From: 0-14-3-00-41-53 sp041500225
Lineage (GTDB): Bacteria > Nitrospirota > Thermodesulfovibrionia > Thermodesulfovibrionales > SM23-35
DNA length: 24,884 nucleotides
Assembly (NCBI GenBank): GCA_041500225.1
Contig: JBGQLV010000042.1
Coordinates: 1-24,884, forward strand
Direction: 5' to 3'
Position numbers and translations under genes: made by a program. Position 1 is the first letter of the stretch. Every line of letters begins with the position of its first letter. Positions 5,969-13,641 of the stretch are shown piece by piece. The notes below the pieces were generated by a model. The model ran no database searches. It was not told the DNA's origin and worked only from the letters and a program-made list of their open reading frames with translations.

Positions 5969-6921
5969 TGTTCTGTAGATTCAAGATTAAAGACACAAGA
6001 TTAAAAATTATTATTTACTGCTTACTACTTACTATTTACTGTTTACTGTTTTCTTGTGCGACTACCGAAAATCTTGATTTACTCAGGCAGGACACAGCTC
6101 AGCTCCGGAAGGAATCTCTGACAATGAAGAATGAGTTAAGCGTTTTAAAAGAAAAAACCACAGGAGTTGCCAGGGAAGACTCATTTAATGTCGTAAGACA
6201 GAGTCAGGCTGAAATACAATCCATGTTATCGAATGTATCGAAAGATATCCAGATTCTGAATGGCAGGTTTGATGAAAACAAATACTTTACTGAAAAGGCG
6301 TTGAAAGATTCAGCAGCAGAAACGGACCTCATAAAGGTACAGATAACAAGTATTGAAGGCCAGATAAAAAATATCAAGGAAAAGCTGAATGCCGTAGAAA
6401 GTCGGACAGAACAGCAGAAAGAACTTCCTCAAAAACAGACATCAGAAACTGGAAACAAAATTGAAGAACCTGAAAAAGAGCCACAATACCATGAGGAGCA
6501 ACCTGCAAAACCAGTAACATCAAATAATAAGACAGCAAAATATGAAGCAGCATATAATGCATTTAAGGATAAAAAATATAAAGAGGCAAGAAAGAAATTT
6601 GAGGTATTTATAAAAGAGTTTCCCAAGGACGAACTTGCTGACAATGCACAATTCTGGATTGCAGAGTCATTCTATGGGGAGAAAGATTTTGAGGGTGCAA
6701 TTCTTGCTTATGAGACATTACTGAAGAAATATCCAAACAGCAAAAAGGCACCGGCTGCCCTTTTAAAGCAGGGACTTTCATTTATTGAGATAGGAGATAA
6801 CAAAACAGGAAAGGTAATCCTTGAGCAACTGATAGAACGTTACCCTAATTCAAAAGAGGCAGGGATTGCAAAGAAAAATATTGAGGATACCAAGAAAAAG
6901 ACCGGAAAAAAGAAAAAATGA
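5968..6921 (+). CDS. cpoB: Tol-Pal coordinating lipoprotein CpoB/YbgF
   Basis: This is the usual last gene of tol-pal operons; its product coordinates cell-wall synthesis with outer-membrane constriction. It has 317 residues from GTG 5968, which overlaps the pal stop by 1 nt. A hydrophobic leader ends in a lipobox-like LLFSC, so this copy is predicted to be a lipoprotein with mature Cys near residue 29. A coiled-coil, Gln/Lys/Glu-rich stretch covers about 35-150 and a charged linker about 150-190. Three TPR-like repeats then follow (AAYNAFKDKKYKEARKKFEVF, AQFWIAESFYGEKDFEGAI, KKAPAALLKQGLSF). The C-terminus is Lys-rich (TKKKTGKKKK). The leader's hydrophobic core is encoded by five heptanucleotide repeats (6014-6048). 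Its stop overlaps the moaA start. Confidence 0.88.
   Translation: MFCRFKIKDTRLKIIIYCLLLTIYCLLFSCATTENLDLLRQDTAQLRKESLTMKNELSVLKEKTTGVAREDSFNVVRQSQAEIQSMLSNVSKDIQILNGRFDENKYFTEKALKDSAAETDLIKVQITSIEGQIKNIKEKLNAVESRTEQQKELPQKQTSETGNKIEEPEKEPQYHEEQPAKPVTSNNKTAKYEAAYNAFKDKKYKEARKKFEVFIKEFPKDELADNAQFWIAESFYGEKDFEGAILAYETLLKKYPNSKKAPAALLKQGLSFIEIGDNKTGKVILEQLIERYPNSKEAGIAKKNIEDTKKKTGKKKK
6014..6048. repeat. Five heptamers coding the cpoB signal peptide core
   Basis: TTTACTG, CTTACTA, CTTACTA, TTTACTG, TTTACTG run without gaps. In the cpoB frame they read as two near-identical 7-residue blocks (IYCLLLT, IYCLLFS) ending at the lipobox Cys. Confidence 0.8.
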
Positions 6922-7931
6922 GCAGACTTAAAGATAGTTTTCAGCGCACTATAGATTATATGCGGATATCCATAACTGACAGGTGTAATCTTCGCTGCAT
7001 TTATTGTATGCCCCCTGAAGGTCTCGTACCGATAAAGCATAAAGAAATTCTCAGTTATGAAGAGATAGTGAGAATCCTACGGGTTGCAGTTGATATCGGT
7101 GTCAGAAAGATACGTATAACTGGTGGGGAACCCCTCGTAAGAAAAAACGTTTCCTATCTTATTGCATCAATAAAAAACATTGAAGGCATAAAAGACCTCA
7201 GTCTGACAACAAATGGTGTCCTTCTTGAGCAATATGCAGAAGAACTGGCTGACGCAGGCATAGACAGGGTCAATATAAGCCTTGATTCTTTAAGGCCGGA
7301 CAGATACAGCGAGATAACAAGAGGCGGAGATATTGATATGGTGCTTAATGGCATTGAAGCCGCTGAAGGGGCAGGTCTCATACCGATAAAGATAAATATG
7401 GTTCCTATCCGCGGGCTCAATGATGATGAGATAGAGGAATTTGCAAAACTTACTCTGAAGTCTCCATATCAGGTAAGATTTATTGAATTCATGCCTTTTG
7501 ACACAAATATGTGGAGCAGTGAAAAATTTATTGCCGCAGATGAAATAAAATCCATTGTTGAAGGTATAGGTCCTCTCACACCTGCTAATATAAGAAAATC
7601 AGGACCAGCAAGATATTTTAGATTTAATGGCGCCCGTGGTATAATTGGCTTCATAAGCCCTCTCAGTAACCATTTCTGTGGGGAATGCAACCGTCTCCGC
7701 TTAACTGCTGACGGAAAATTAAGACCATGCCTTTTCTCAGAGACAGAGATAGATTTAAAACCTGCCCTTCGTAGTGGTGCATCCGATGATGAAATCGAAC
7801 GACTTATTAGGCTCTCCATTGAAGTAAAGCCTAAAGGCCATACTATCAAAATACAGAACCCCACCGAATTCAGTAAACAGATTAAAGATAGAGAAAAATT
7901 TAGAAGGCCGATGTCAAAAATTGGTGGCTAA
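6918..7931 (+). CDS. moaA: GTP 3',8-cyclase MoaA (molybdopterin synthesis)
   Basis: This radical-SAM enzyme catalyses the first step of molybdenum cofactor synthesis, converting GTP to 3',8-cyclo-GTP. It has 337 residues. The N-terminal radical SAM cluster motif is in ISITDRCNLRCIYCMPPEG (C-x3-C-x2-C). ITGGEPLVRKN and LTTNGVLL are further SAM-domain signatures. The second C-terminal 4Fe-4S site is in HFCGECNRLRLTADGKLRPCL. The protein ends in MSKIGG; the terminal Gly-Gly is needed in characterised MoaA proteins. Its ATG overlaps the cpoB stop (ATGA), an uncommon link between an envelope operon and cofactor synthesis. It makes sense functionally because the next gene downstream is a molybdenum enzyme. 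Confidence 0.95.
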   Translation: MSRLKDSFQRTIDYMRISITDRCNLRCIYCMPPEGLVPIKHKEILSYEEIVRILRVAVDIGVRKIRITGGEPLVRKNVSYLIASIKNIEGIKDLSLTTNGVLLEQYAEELADAGIDRVNISLDSLRPDRYSEITRGGDIDMVLNGIEAAEGAGLIPIKINMVPIRGLNDDEIEEFAKLTLKSPYQVRFIEFMPFDTNMWSSEKFIAADEIKSIVEGIGPLTPANIRKSGPARYFRFNGARGIIGFISPLSNHFCGECNRLRLTADGKLRPCLFSETEIDLKPALRSGASDDEIERLIRLSIEVKPKGHTIKIQNPTEFSKQIKDREKFRRPMSKIGG

Positions 7932-7962
7932 ATCTAAACATTGCAAAATTTTCTTTCAACAG

Positions 7963-8124
7963 CAAGGGCAGATATGCTGAAAAAGGCCTGCGGCAACTCC
8001 TTATAGACCTCAACTTGGCCTGCCAGCCTTCTGCCAAAATACATAAACTGTGAGATTTGCAGACATGTGTATCACAAATAAAATATTGTTGCATTGCAGG
8101 GGTTTTTCAGCATCTCTGCCCTTG
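7963..8124 (+). ncRNA. Structured non-coding element, copy 1, in the fdhA leader
   Basis: A 162-nt non-coding segment between moaA and fdhA. Its ends form one long stem. CAA-GGGCAG...GCTGAAAAA (7963-7984) pairs with TTTTTCAGC...CTGCCC-TTG (8103-8124), with a single mismatch. A symmetrical GG/GG internal loop follows, then CCTGC pairs with GCAGG. The interior includes a GGCCTGCCAGCC block. A second copy at 17820-17982 keeps the length, stem and GG/GG loop but differs in sequence. It ends about 22 nt before the fdhA start, so it could be a leader RNA. It could equally be a MITE-like palindromic element; no target duplication is visible. The family is not recognised. Confidence 0.55.
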
Positions 8125-8146
8125 TTTTATGTAACTGGTAGATAAA

Positions 8147-10180
8147 TTGGATAAAGTCCCTACTATCTGTCCCTACTGTGGTTGTGGATGCGGTCTTTAC
8201 CTTCATGTAGAGAATGACAATATTGCAGGTGTCTCACCTGTCAGAAACCATCCTGTAAACAATGGCAGCCTTTGTGTTAAGGGCTGGAACTGTTTTGAAT
8301 TTATACAACATCCGGACAGGCTCAAATATCCTCTTATTAAAAAAGGCGGTTCCTTCAGGCAAGCCTCATGGGATGAGGCGCTAAGAATTATTGCAGCCAG
8401 ATTCATAGAGATAAAAAAGTCTTCAGGACCTGATTCCATCGGTATACTTAGTTCTGCTAAATCCACTAATGAAGAAAATTATCTCATGATGAAATTTGCA
8501 AGGGCAGTAATCGGTACAAATAATATAGACCACTGTGCAAGGCTCTGCCATTCATCAACTGTCGGAGGACTCGCAGATGCCTTTGGCTCAGGTGCCATGA
8601 CCAATTCGATTAACGAAATAGCTGATGCGCGCCTCTTGTTTGTGATTGGCTCTGATACTACAGAACAACATCCCATGATTGGAATGCATATGCTCAAAGC
8701 TATTGATAAAGGTGCCATACTAATAGTAGCAGACCCGCGAAAGACTCAGCTTGCAGAATTAGCCCATATCCACCTGAGACACCGCATAGGCACTGATGTA
8801 GCACTCCTTAATAGCATCATGCATGTGATGATGCGCGAAGAGCTTGTGGATATATCTTTTGTGAAGCGTCGCACAGAGAACTTCAATGCCTTTAAAAACA
8901 CTGTCATGCAATACCCCCCGGAGGTTACCGAGCAAATTACAGGTGTTCCTCCAGAAGATATTAAAAAGGTTGCAAGACTTTATGCAACGAGAAGGAGAGC
9001 AATGCTTTTCTACTCAATGGGAATTACACAGCACAGGACAGGTGTTGATAATGTCTGCGCATGTGCAAATCTCACGATGCTTACAGCACATATCGGGCTG
9101 CCGAAGGCAGGGCTTAATCCATTGAGGGGACAAAATAATGTTCAGGGCGCCTGTGATATGGGGGCATTACCTGATCTCTATTCAGGATATCAGAAAGTCA
9201 TTGACCCAAAAACAAGGAGAAAATTCGAAAAGGTATGGAAAATAAAACTGCCCTCAATACCAGGACTTACGCTCACAGAGATGTTCGATTCTGCATTAAA
9301 AGGTAACATAAGGGCGATGTATATAATGGGTGAAAATCCTGTTTTGTCAAACCCTGATATAACCCATACAACGAATGCATTAAGGAAACTTGATTTTCTT
9401 GTTGTCCAGGATATCTTTCTGTCTGAGACTGCTGAGTTTGCTGACGTGGTATTGCCAGCCACTACATTTGCGGAAAAGGATGGCACATTTACAAACACTG
9501 AGCGTCGTGTTCAGAGGATAAGGGCTGCAATAAAACCTGTCGGAGAATCAAAACCTGACTGGAAAATCATATCAGCACTCGCGAGAGAGATGAACTATGA
9601 CATGAATTACAAAGCAACTCATGAGATAATGGAGGAAATCGCCATACTAACTCCTATATATAGAGGAATACTTCATTACAGACTGGATAATAATTACGGA
9701 TTACAATGGCCGTGTCTTGATGTAACACATCCCGGGACACCATTCTTACATAGAAAGAAATTCGCAAAGGGACTCGGTACATTTGTCCCTGTTGATTTTA
9801 TTCCACCGGCAGAGATCCCCGATAAAAAATTCCCTTTTATTCTGACAACCGGCAGGATGTCTTTTCATTACCACACAGGTACAATGTGCAGGCGCACATC
9901 GACGCTCGAACGGGAATATCCTGAATGTCTTATGGATATAAATCCAAAGGATGCGGATTACTTAGGAATAAAGAATATGAACATGGTCAGGGTCTCATCA
10001 AGGCGAGGGTCGATAACAGTCAGGGGGTATATTACAGACAAAATACCTGAAGGTATTGTTTTCATACCATTTCACTTCAAAGAGGCTGCGGTAAATCTTC
10101 TCACAAATCCCGCCATTGACCCCACTGCAAAGATACCGGAATACAAAGTCTGTGCAGTAACTATAGAACCACTGCCATGA
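8147..10180 (+). CDS. fdhA: Formate dehydrogenase catalytic (molybdopterin) subunit, Cys type
   Basis: This is a molybdopterin oxidoreductase of the formate dehydrogenase group, oxidising formate to CO2. It has 677 residues. The N-terminal 4Fe-4S site is CPYCGCGCG (C8, C11, C15) with C43 in NNGSLCVKGW. The molybdenum ligand position is C134 in DHCARLCHSSTV, with the adjacent His that is typical of formate dehydrogenases. The codon is TGC, so this is the cysteine form and not selenocysteine. Further motifs are TNSINEI, GSDTTEQHPMIG, DPRKTQLAELAHIHLRH, GMGITQH-type (YSMGITQHRTGVDN), LRGQNNVQGACDMG, and a C-terminal molydopterin-dinucleotide domain with TTGRMSFHYHTGTM. There is no twin-Arg leader, so it is cytosolic. 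It starts at TTG 8147; an in-frame stop at 8132 excludes much extension. It overlaps the next gene by 4 nt. Confidence 0.9.
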   Translation: MDKVPTICPYCGCGCGLYLHVENDNIAGVSPVRNHPVNNGSLCVKGWNCFEFIQHPDRLKYPLIKKGGSFRQASWDEALRIIAARFIEIKKSSGPDSIGILSSAKSTNEENYLMMKFARAVIGTNNIDHCARLCHSSTVGGLADAFGSGAMTNSINEIADARLLFVIGSDTTEQHPMIGMHMLKAIDKGAILIVADPRKTQLAELAHIHLRHRIGTDVALLNSIMHVMMREELVDISFVKRRTENFNAFKNTVMQYPPEVTEQITGVPPEDIKKVARLYATRRRAMLFYSMGITQHRTGVDNVCACANLTMLTAHIGLPKAGLNPLRGQNNVQGACDMGALPDLYSGYQKVIDPKTRRKFEKVWKIKLPSIPGLTLTEMFDSALKGNIRAMYIMGENPVLSNPDITHTTNALRKLDFLVVQDIFLSETAEFADVVLPATTFAEKDGTFTNTERRVQRIRAAIKPVGESKPDWKIISALAREMNYDMNYKATHEIMEEIAILTPIYRGILHYRLDNNYGLQWPCLDVTHPGTPFLHRKKFAKGLGTFVPVDFIPPAEIPDKKFPFILTTGRMSFHYHTGTMCRRTSTLEREYPECLMDINPKDADYLGIKNMNMVRVSSRRGSITVRGYITDKIPEGIVFIPFHFKEAAVNLLTNPAIDPTAKIPEYKVCAVTIEPLP

Positions 10181-11211
10181 ATAAGGTTTTCATCCTGGAT
10201 AAAAACTATCTTTCCTACTGGCTCAGGCAGATAAGAAAAAAGATGTCACTGATAGCACCACTGCGGTCAGGGAATGGAGATGTCGTACTGAAAACTGTTG
10301 AAAACATCCATGAGATCGAACTCAATTGTCCTGCATCTATGCCGTCCGTCAAAGAATTCCTTTTCCCTCAAAAAGAAGATATGTTCAGATTTTCAGAGGG
10401 CAAAGTAGACATCCTTAAAAATAATACAAAGAGATTGATCTTTGGCGTAAGGTCTTGTGACATATCTGCGATTACACTCCTTGACAGGTTCTTCGGTGAG
10501 AAATTTATTGATGACTATTATATGTCAAGAAGGAAAACCACGATATTTATTTCTCTCGTCTGCAATAATCCGGACCCGACCTGTTTTTGCCTCAGGCTTG
10601 GTACAGGCCCTTTTCTCAAATCCAATTTTGACATCCAGCTTACTGACCTCGGCGACAGGTATATGGTCGAAACAGCCTCGGAACAGGGAATACATATGAT
10701 TAAAGATCATGCTCATCTTTTTTCGAAGGTTAGCAAATCAGATTACGAAGATCAGTATGAGATAATACTGAGCTCCCGATCGAAGTTTGAAAAAAGGATA
10801 AATCTTGAAAATGCGCGGCAGACGATCCTGAGCGGAAGAATTAGTGATCGCTTCTGGGATTGGGTTGCCAGAAGATGTTTTGAATGCGGAGGATGCGTAT
10901 ATGAATGCCCTTTATGTACCTGCTTTAATGTCATGGACAGAGTAGAATCTGAAGGCAATGGTCATCGTTTCAGGATATGGGATGCCTGTATGTTTAAGGG
11001 TTTTACAAGGATGGCAGGGGATATATGTCCTTCTGAAAACAAGGGAGCACGAATTAAACAGTGGTATTTCCATAAATTAATATATTATCCGGATCATTTC
11101 GGGAGATTCGGATGCGTAGGATGTGGAAGATGTACCATCACATGCCCTGGCCATATAGATATGGCAACAATTGCAGACAAGATCGATATAGGAGACAGAA
11201 GACGCAGGTGA
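10177..11211 (+). CDS. Sulfhydrogenase beta-like (HydB/AsrA) 4Fe-4S electron-transfer subunit
   Basis: A 344-residue iron-sulfur protein resembling HydB of sulfhydrogenases and AsrA of anaerobic sulfite reductase. Here it probably passes electrons from FdhA to the flavin subunit encoded next. Its N-terminal half has the family-type segment RLIFGVRSCDISAITLLDRFF and a Cys-rich CNNPDPTCFC stretch. The C-terminal half carries two 4Fe-4S motifs: CFECGGCVYECPLC at about residue 234, and CVGCGRCTITCPG at about residue 313. The gene starts in an ATGA overlap with fdhA and ends in a GTGA overlap with the next gene, so all three subunits are translationally coupled. The family name is from motif recall. 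Confidence 0.8.
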   Translation: MNKVFILDKNYLSYWLRQIRKKMSLIAPLRSGNGDVVLKTVENIHEIELNCPASMPSVKEFLFPQKEDMFRFSEGKVDILKNNTKRLIFGVRSCDISAITLLDRFFGEKFIDDYYMSRRKTTIFISLVCNNPDPTCFCLRLGTGPFLKSNFDIQLTDLGDRYMVETASEQGIHMIKDHAHLFSKVSKSDYEDQYEIILSSRSKFEKRINLENARQTILSGRISDRFWDWVARRCFECGGCVYECPLCTCFNVMDRVESEGNGHRFRIWDACMFKGFTRMAGDICPSENKGARIKQWYFHKLIYYPDHFGRFGCVGCGRCTITCPGHIDMATIADKIDIGDRRRR

Positions 11212-12065
11212 AGAGAGGGATTAAAGATATATATCTTCCATCAAAGGCTGAGATTGTCGAGATTATAGACATGACCTCTGATATTAAATTGTTCAGAGTC
11301 AAACCGATTAGACAGTTCTCTTATAAACCGGGTGAATTTATCATGCTTTCACTGTGGGGTAAAGGTGAGATACCAATATCAATAACATCAACATACGGTT
11401 CCCATAAATATATCGAGCTCTGTATCAGACGTGTTGGTTATATCACCTCTGCCCTACACCTGCTAAAACCGACAGCAAAGATTGGAATACGAGGCCCTTT
11501 TGGAAATACGTTCCCTATTGAGAGGGCAAAAGGGAAAGATATCCTTTTTTTCGCCGGCGGCCTGGGCATAGTCCCTCTCCGCCCGCTCATCCATAAAGTG
11601 ATGAGTGAAAAAAGTAAATTTAAGAGGATTGCCCTCATCTGTGGTTCACGTAATCCGCATGATATCTTATTCAAAGATGATATTGATTCCTGGCAGAAAA
11701 AGGGATTACAACTCATCCTTGGAGTTCGAAAAGGATTACAGCTTCTTACCGATACTGTTGAAAGAAAAGACAAGAGTTTGCAGGGCAAAGTCGGTACTGT
11801 CACAGAACACCCGAATATACCAAAGATTTCGTTCAAAAACGCCTGTGCCTTTATCTGCGGTCCTCCCATTATGATTAATGAAACCATGAAAAGCCTTTCC
11901 ATGATGGGTATGCATGAGGACAATATTTTTACTTCGTTAGAGGCACATATGAAATGCGGGGTCGGTAAGTGCGGTCACTGCTATGCTGATGGTAAATACA
12001 TTTGCACTGATGGACCTATCTTCTCGTATGCGGAGATAAAAAAACACAGCCTTTTTTCCTCTTGA
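11208..12065 (+). CDS. Sulfhydrogenase gamma-like (HydG/AsrB) FAD/NAD(P)-binding reductase subunit
   Basis: This is a flavin reductase subunit of the ferredoxin-NADP reductase superfamily (HydG, AsrB and PyrK relatives), about 285 residues. GTG at 11208 in the GTGA overlap is the likely start. A longer in-frame reading exists from 11112 but lies wholly within the preceding gene. It has an FAD-binding barrel (YKPGEFIMLSLWGKGEIPISI), a nucleotide-binding fold with FFAGGLGIVPLRPLI, and a C-terminal 2Fe-2S motif CGVGKCGHCYADGKYIC at about residue 250. Together with FdhA and the 4Fe-4S subunit, this makes a soluble formate:NAD(P) oxidoreductase likely. The acceptor is inference. Confidence 0.85.
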   Translation: MKRGIKDIYLPSKAEIVEIIDMTSDIKLFRVKPIRQFSYKPGEFIMLSLWGKGEIPISITSTYGSHKYIELCIRRVGYITSALHLLKPTAKIGIRGPFGNTFPIERAKGKDILFFAGGLGIVPLRPLIHKVMSEKSKFKRIALICGSRNPHDILFKDDIDSWQKKGLQLILGVRKGLQLLTDTVERKDKSLQGKVGTVTEHPNIPKISFKNACAFICGPPIMINETMKSLSMMGMHEDNIFTSLEAHMKCGVGKCGHCYADGKYICTDGPIFSYAEIKKHSLFSS

Positions 12066-12132
12066 TTTTGGTCGGGGCATTCATAAGTAAAACCACATGC
12101 TTATATCAATTCTTACATAGGGTTCAGAATGC

Positions 12133-12190
12133 AGATTGAGGTTCAGATTTCTTATTCTGGCATTTCGCTCTCATTCCTGACCCTCAATCT
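12133..12190. terminator. Hairpin between convergent genes
   Basis: AGATTGAGG (12133-12141) pairs perfectly with CCTCAATCT (12182-12190). The stem continues inward as TCAG/CTGA with one bulge each side, and the right arm is followed by TTTCC. It lies between the formate dehydrogenase operon and the convergent secreted-protein gene, so it may terminate either transcript. The loop is large (about 30 nt) for an intrinsic terminator. Confidence 0.4.
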
Positions 12191-12243
12191 TTTCCTTACA
12201 TTTCAGGACACGGCCTCAAGCACCCCATCTATTTTGTCTGGCG

Positions 12244-12846
12244 TTACCTCTGCTCTTGCTGTTGAGGGTTTTGTCCTTTCTGCTGACGCTGTTTCTGAAC
12301 ACCCTGCTGACGGTCTTGTCCTTTCTGCTGATGCGGTACGACGAGTGGCGGCTGGCGAAGATCCGACTTTGGCGGCCGGCGAAGATCGGTACGCCGCCTC
12401 TCATGCTCCCTCAACTCATGTTTATACCAATCATACCTGTTCCAGTGCCTCCTATTGTCCCATACCCGCCAGTTTCTATGGAGATCGCGGTAGGGTATCC
12501 TGTGGTATCCGGCTGGAAAGTGGATGAAATAATCCGGTGGTACATTCACGATGACCCTTGGGACGCGGGTTGTCACAATGTAGGTCCAGGGACCGCTGTA
12601 AAGGGTAGACCGGTGCCAGCGACCTTCATGGATCCTGTACCAGAAGCCGTGATAGAAATAAAGACCCACCACGTCCGGTACCATATAGACATAAGCTGCT
12701 CCAGGAACCACCACTACCTCGGGCGGTCCGGCAAATGCGAGGGGCGGCAGGGCAATACCGATGTTCACGTTTACCCTGGCCTCACCAATAAGCGGCGTGC
12801 CGACAACGAAAAACAGACAAACCATAAGTAAGACGATCCGCTTCAT
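12244..12846 (-). CDS. Secreted protein of unknown function, aromatic core and Q-rich tail
   Basis: The function is not recognised. It has 200 residues, with a clear signal peptide (MKRIVLLMVCLFFVVGTPLIGEA) and the likely cleavage after GEA. The mature part begins with a hydrophobic, Pro/Val-rich stretch (NIGIALPPLAFAGPPEVVVVPG). A Tyr/Trp/His-rich core follows (YVYMVPDVVGLYFYHGFWYRIHEGRWHR), ending in FPAGYHRIPYRDLHRNWRVW. The last 60 or so residues are highly basic and then almost pure Gln/Arg/Lys (QKGQDRQQGVQKQRQQKGQ). AGGAGG lies 7-8 nt before the ATG. A near-consensus promoter lies about 240 nt upstream (13081-13108). I recall similar YHGFWYR-type periplasmic proteins annotated only as hypothetical in Nitrospirota and Deltaproteobacteria. 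Reading frames on the opposite strand are shadows. Confidence 0.8.
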   Translation of the reverse strand: MKRIVLLMVCLFFVVGTPLIGEARVNVNIGIALPPLAFAGPPEVVVVPGAAYVYMVPDVVGLYFYHGFWYRIHEGRWHRSTLYSGPWTYIVTTRVPRVIVNVPPDYFIHFPAGYHRIPYRDLHRNWRVWDNRRHWNRYDWYKHELREHERRRTDLRRPPKSDLRQPPLVVPHQQKGQDRQQGVQKQRQQKGQNPQQQEQR

Positions 12847-13080
12847 AAAGTTTTACCTCCTTTCTGTTAATAGAGTAAAGACAATTAATCACCCTTTTGT
12901 GTTACAGGGTCATTGAAGATTCCATATTCAAATTATATAACAGGTTGGAAAGATTAAGATAGAGAAATATTATGCTTATATGCATTTGTAACCAACACCT
13001 TTTGGCTGTTTGGGAAAGTGTTAAGTTCGGGAATGTTTTCACACAGGATTAATTGCCGAATATTACACAATATAATCATA
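12847..13080. other. Long leader region of the secreted-protein gene, no gene seen
   Basis: An AT-rich stretch between the minus-strand promoter at 13081-13108 and the ATG at 12846. If that promoter is used, the message has an unusually long leader of about 230 nt. No ORF or strong stem was found. Confidence 0.4.
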
Positions 13081-13108
13081 ATTATACTGTGCTATCTATT
13101 ATTGTCAA
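13081..13108 (-). promoter_or_regulatory. Near-consensus sigma-70 promoter, minus strand
   Basis: On the minus strand TTGACA (13108-13103) and TATAAT (13086-13081) match both consensus hexamers exactly, with a 16-nt spacer. It reads towards the secreted-protein gene and is divergent from the promoter at 13212-13239. Confidence 0.6.
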
Positions 13109-13211
13109 TGAAAGAGCTTGATAATTATTGATTTTGAGAGATAATGATTAATAAAACTTATTAAAATGCTGAGATAGGCTCAGACATTCGTTTTATTAAT
13201 CTAATCAACTA

Positions 13212-13239
13212 TTGAAATATATTAATAAAAGAGTAGAAT
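13212..13239 (+). promoter_or_regulatory. Candidate sigma-70 promoter for the ncRNA
   Basis: TTGAAA (13212-13217) and TAGAAT (13234-13239) are separated by 16 nt. They lie directly in front of a GC-richer, strongly foldable, non-coding stretch. Confidence 0.5.
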
Positions 13240-13244
13240 TGAAA

Positions 13245-13543
13245 TTAAGAAAAGGAATTGCGAGACCCAGGGCGGGATAAACCTGAGGATCAGCAAGTAA
13301 AAAGGGAGCGGGAGTTAGATGCGGTGAGCAAGCCTCCAGCAGCGAGGAGGAAGCCTAAACATCTACCAAAGCACCCACTTAGAAAAAAGAGCTCAAGGTT
13401 TCCCGAAACTGGGATCGCAATCAATAGTCTGGAGCCATTTAAGGGTATTGGGTCATCCTGTAAACTGAGTGGCAGAAGTTGAAATAGCCAACTTAGAGGT
13501 TGTCCAATGAAGCAGACCCTTAGAATGGCTCTATTTATTTTAT
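13245..13543 (+). ncRNA. Candidate structured ncRNA, family not recognised
   Basis: A GC-richer island of about 300 nt in AT-rich surroundings, with a promoter in front and a U-rich end. Several nested helices can be seen. GAGCCATT-TAAGGGT (13432-13446) pairs with ACCCTTA-G-AATGGCTC (13516-13531). Inside it ATTGG (13447-13451) pairs with CCAAT (13504-13508), and AAGTTG (13476-13481) with CAACTT (13489-13494). Upstream, TAGATG (13316-13321) pairs with CATCTA (13360-13365) and encloses CCTCC/GGAGG (13333-13337 and 13346-13350). The outer 3' stem is followed by TATTTATTTTA, like a terminator. The one long ORF across it (13258-13482) has an implausible composition. I do not see the conserved cores of RNase P RNA, tmRNA, SRP RNA or 6S RNA. 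Ends are estimated. Confidence 0.55.
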
Positions 13544-13641
13544 AATGAATAATCCAGTGTTTTTTTCGTTTTGCCCTGCCAATTAATTAACTAAGTGAAA
13601 TCTTCAGTTTATTGATTTAATTGATTTATAGAATGAATTTT

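Noticed and set aside
7963..8124. Calling the structured element a MITE outright
   Set aside because: The long inverted ends fit, but no target-site duplication is visible at either copy and flanking bases co-vary with the stem, so it was left open.
8540..8560. Selenocysteine in FdhA
   Set aside because: The molybdenum-ligand codon is TGC and no in-frame TGA occurs in the gene.
11112..11207. Longer N-terminus for the FAD/NAD(P)-binding subunit
   Set aside because: These codons lie inside the second ferredoxin motif of the preceding gene in another frame; the GTG at 11208 in a GTGA overlap fits the family length.
12129..12831. Overlapping plus-strand ORFs with Val/Pro-rich translations
   Set aside because: They are antisense to the secreted-protein gene at 12244-12846, which has a strong ribosome site, signal peptide and promoter.
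13258..13482. Plus-strand ORF, Lys/Arg/Pro-rich
   Set aside because: It has a TTG start, no ribosome site and implausible composition, and it coincides with paired RNA-like segments.
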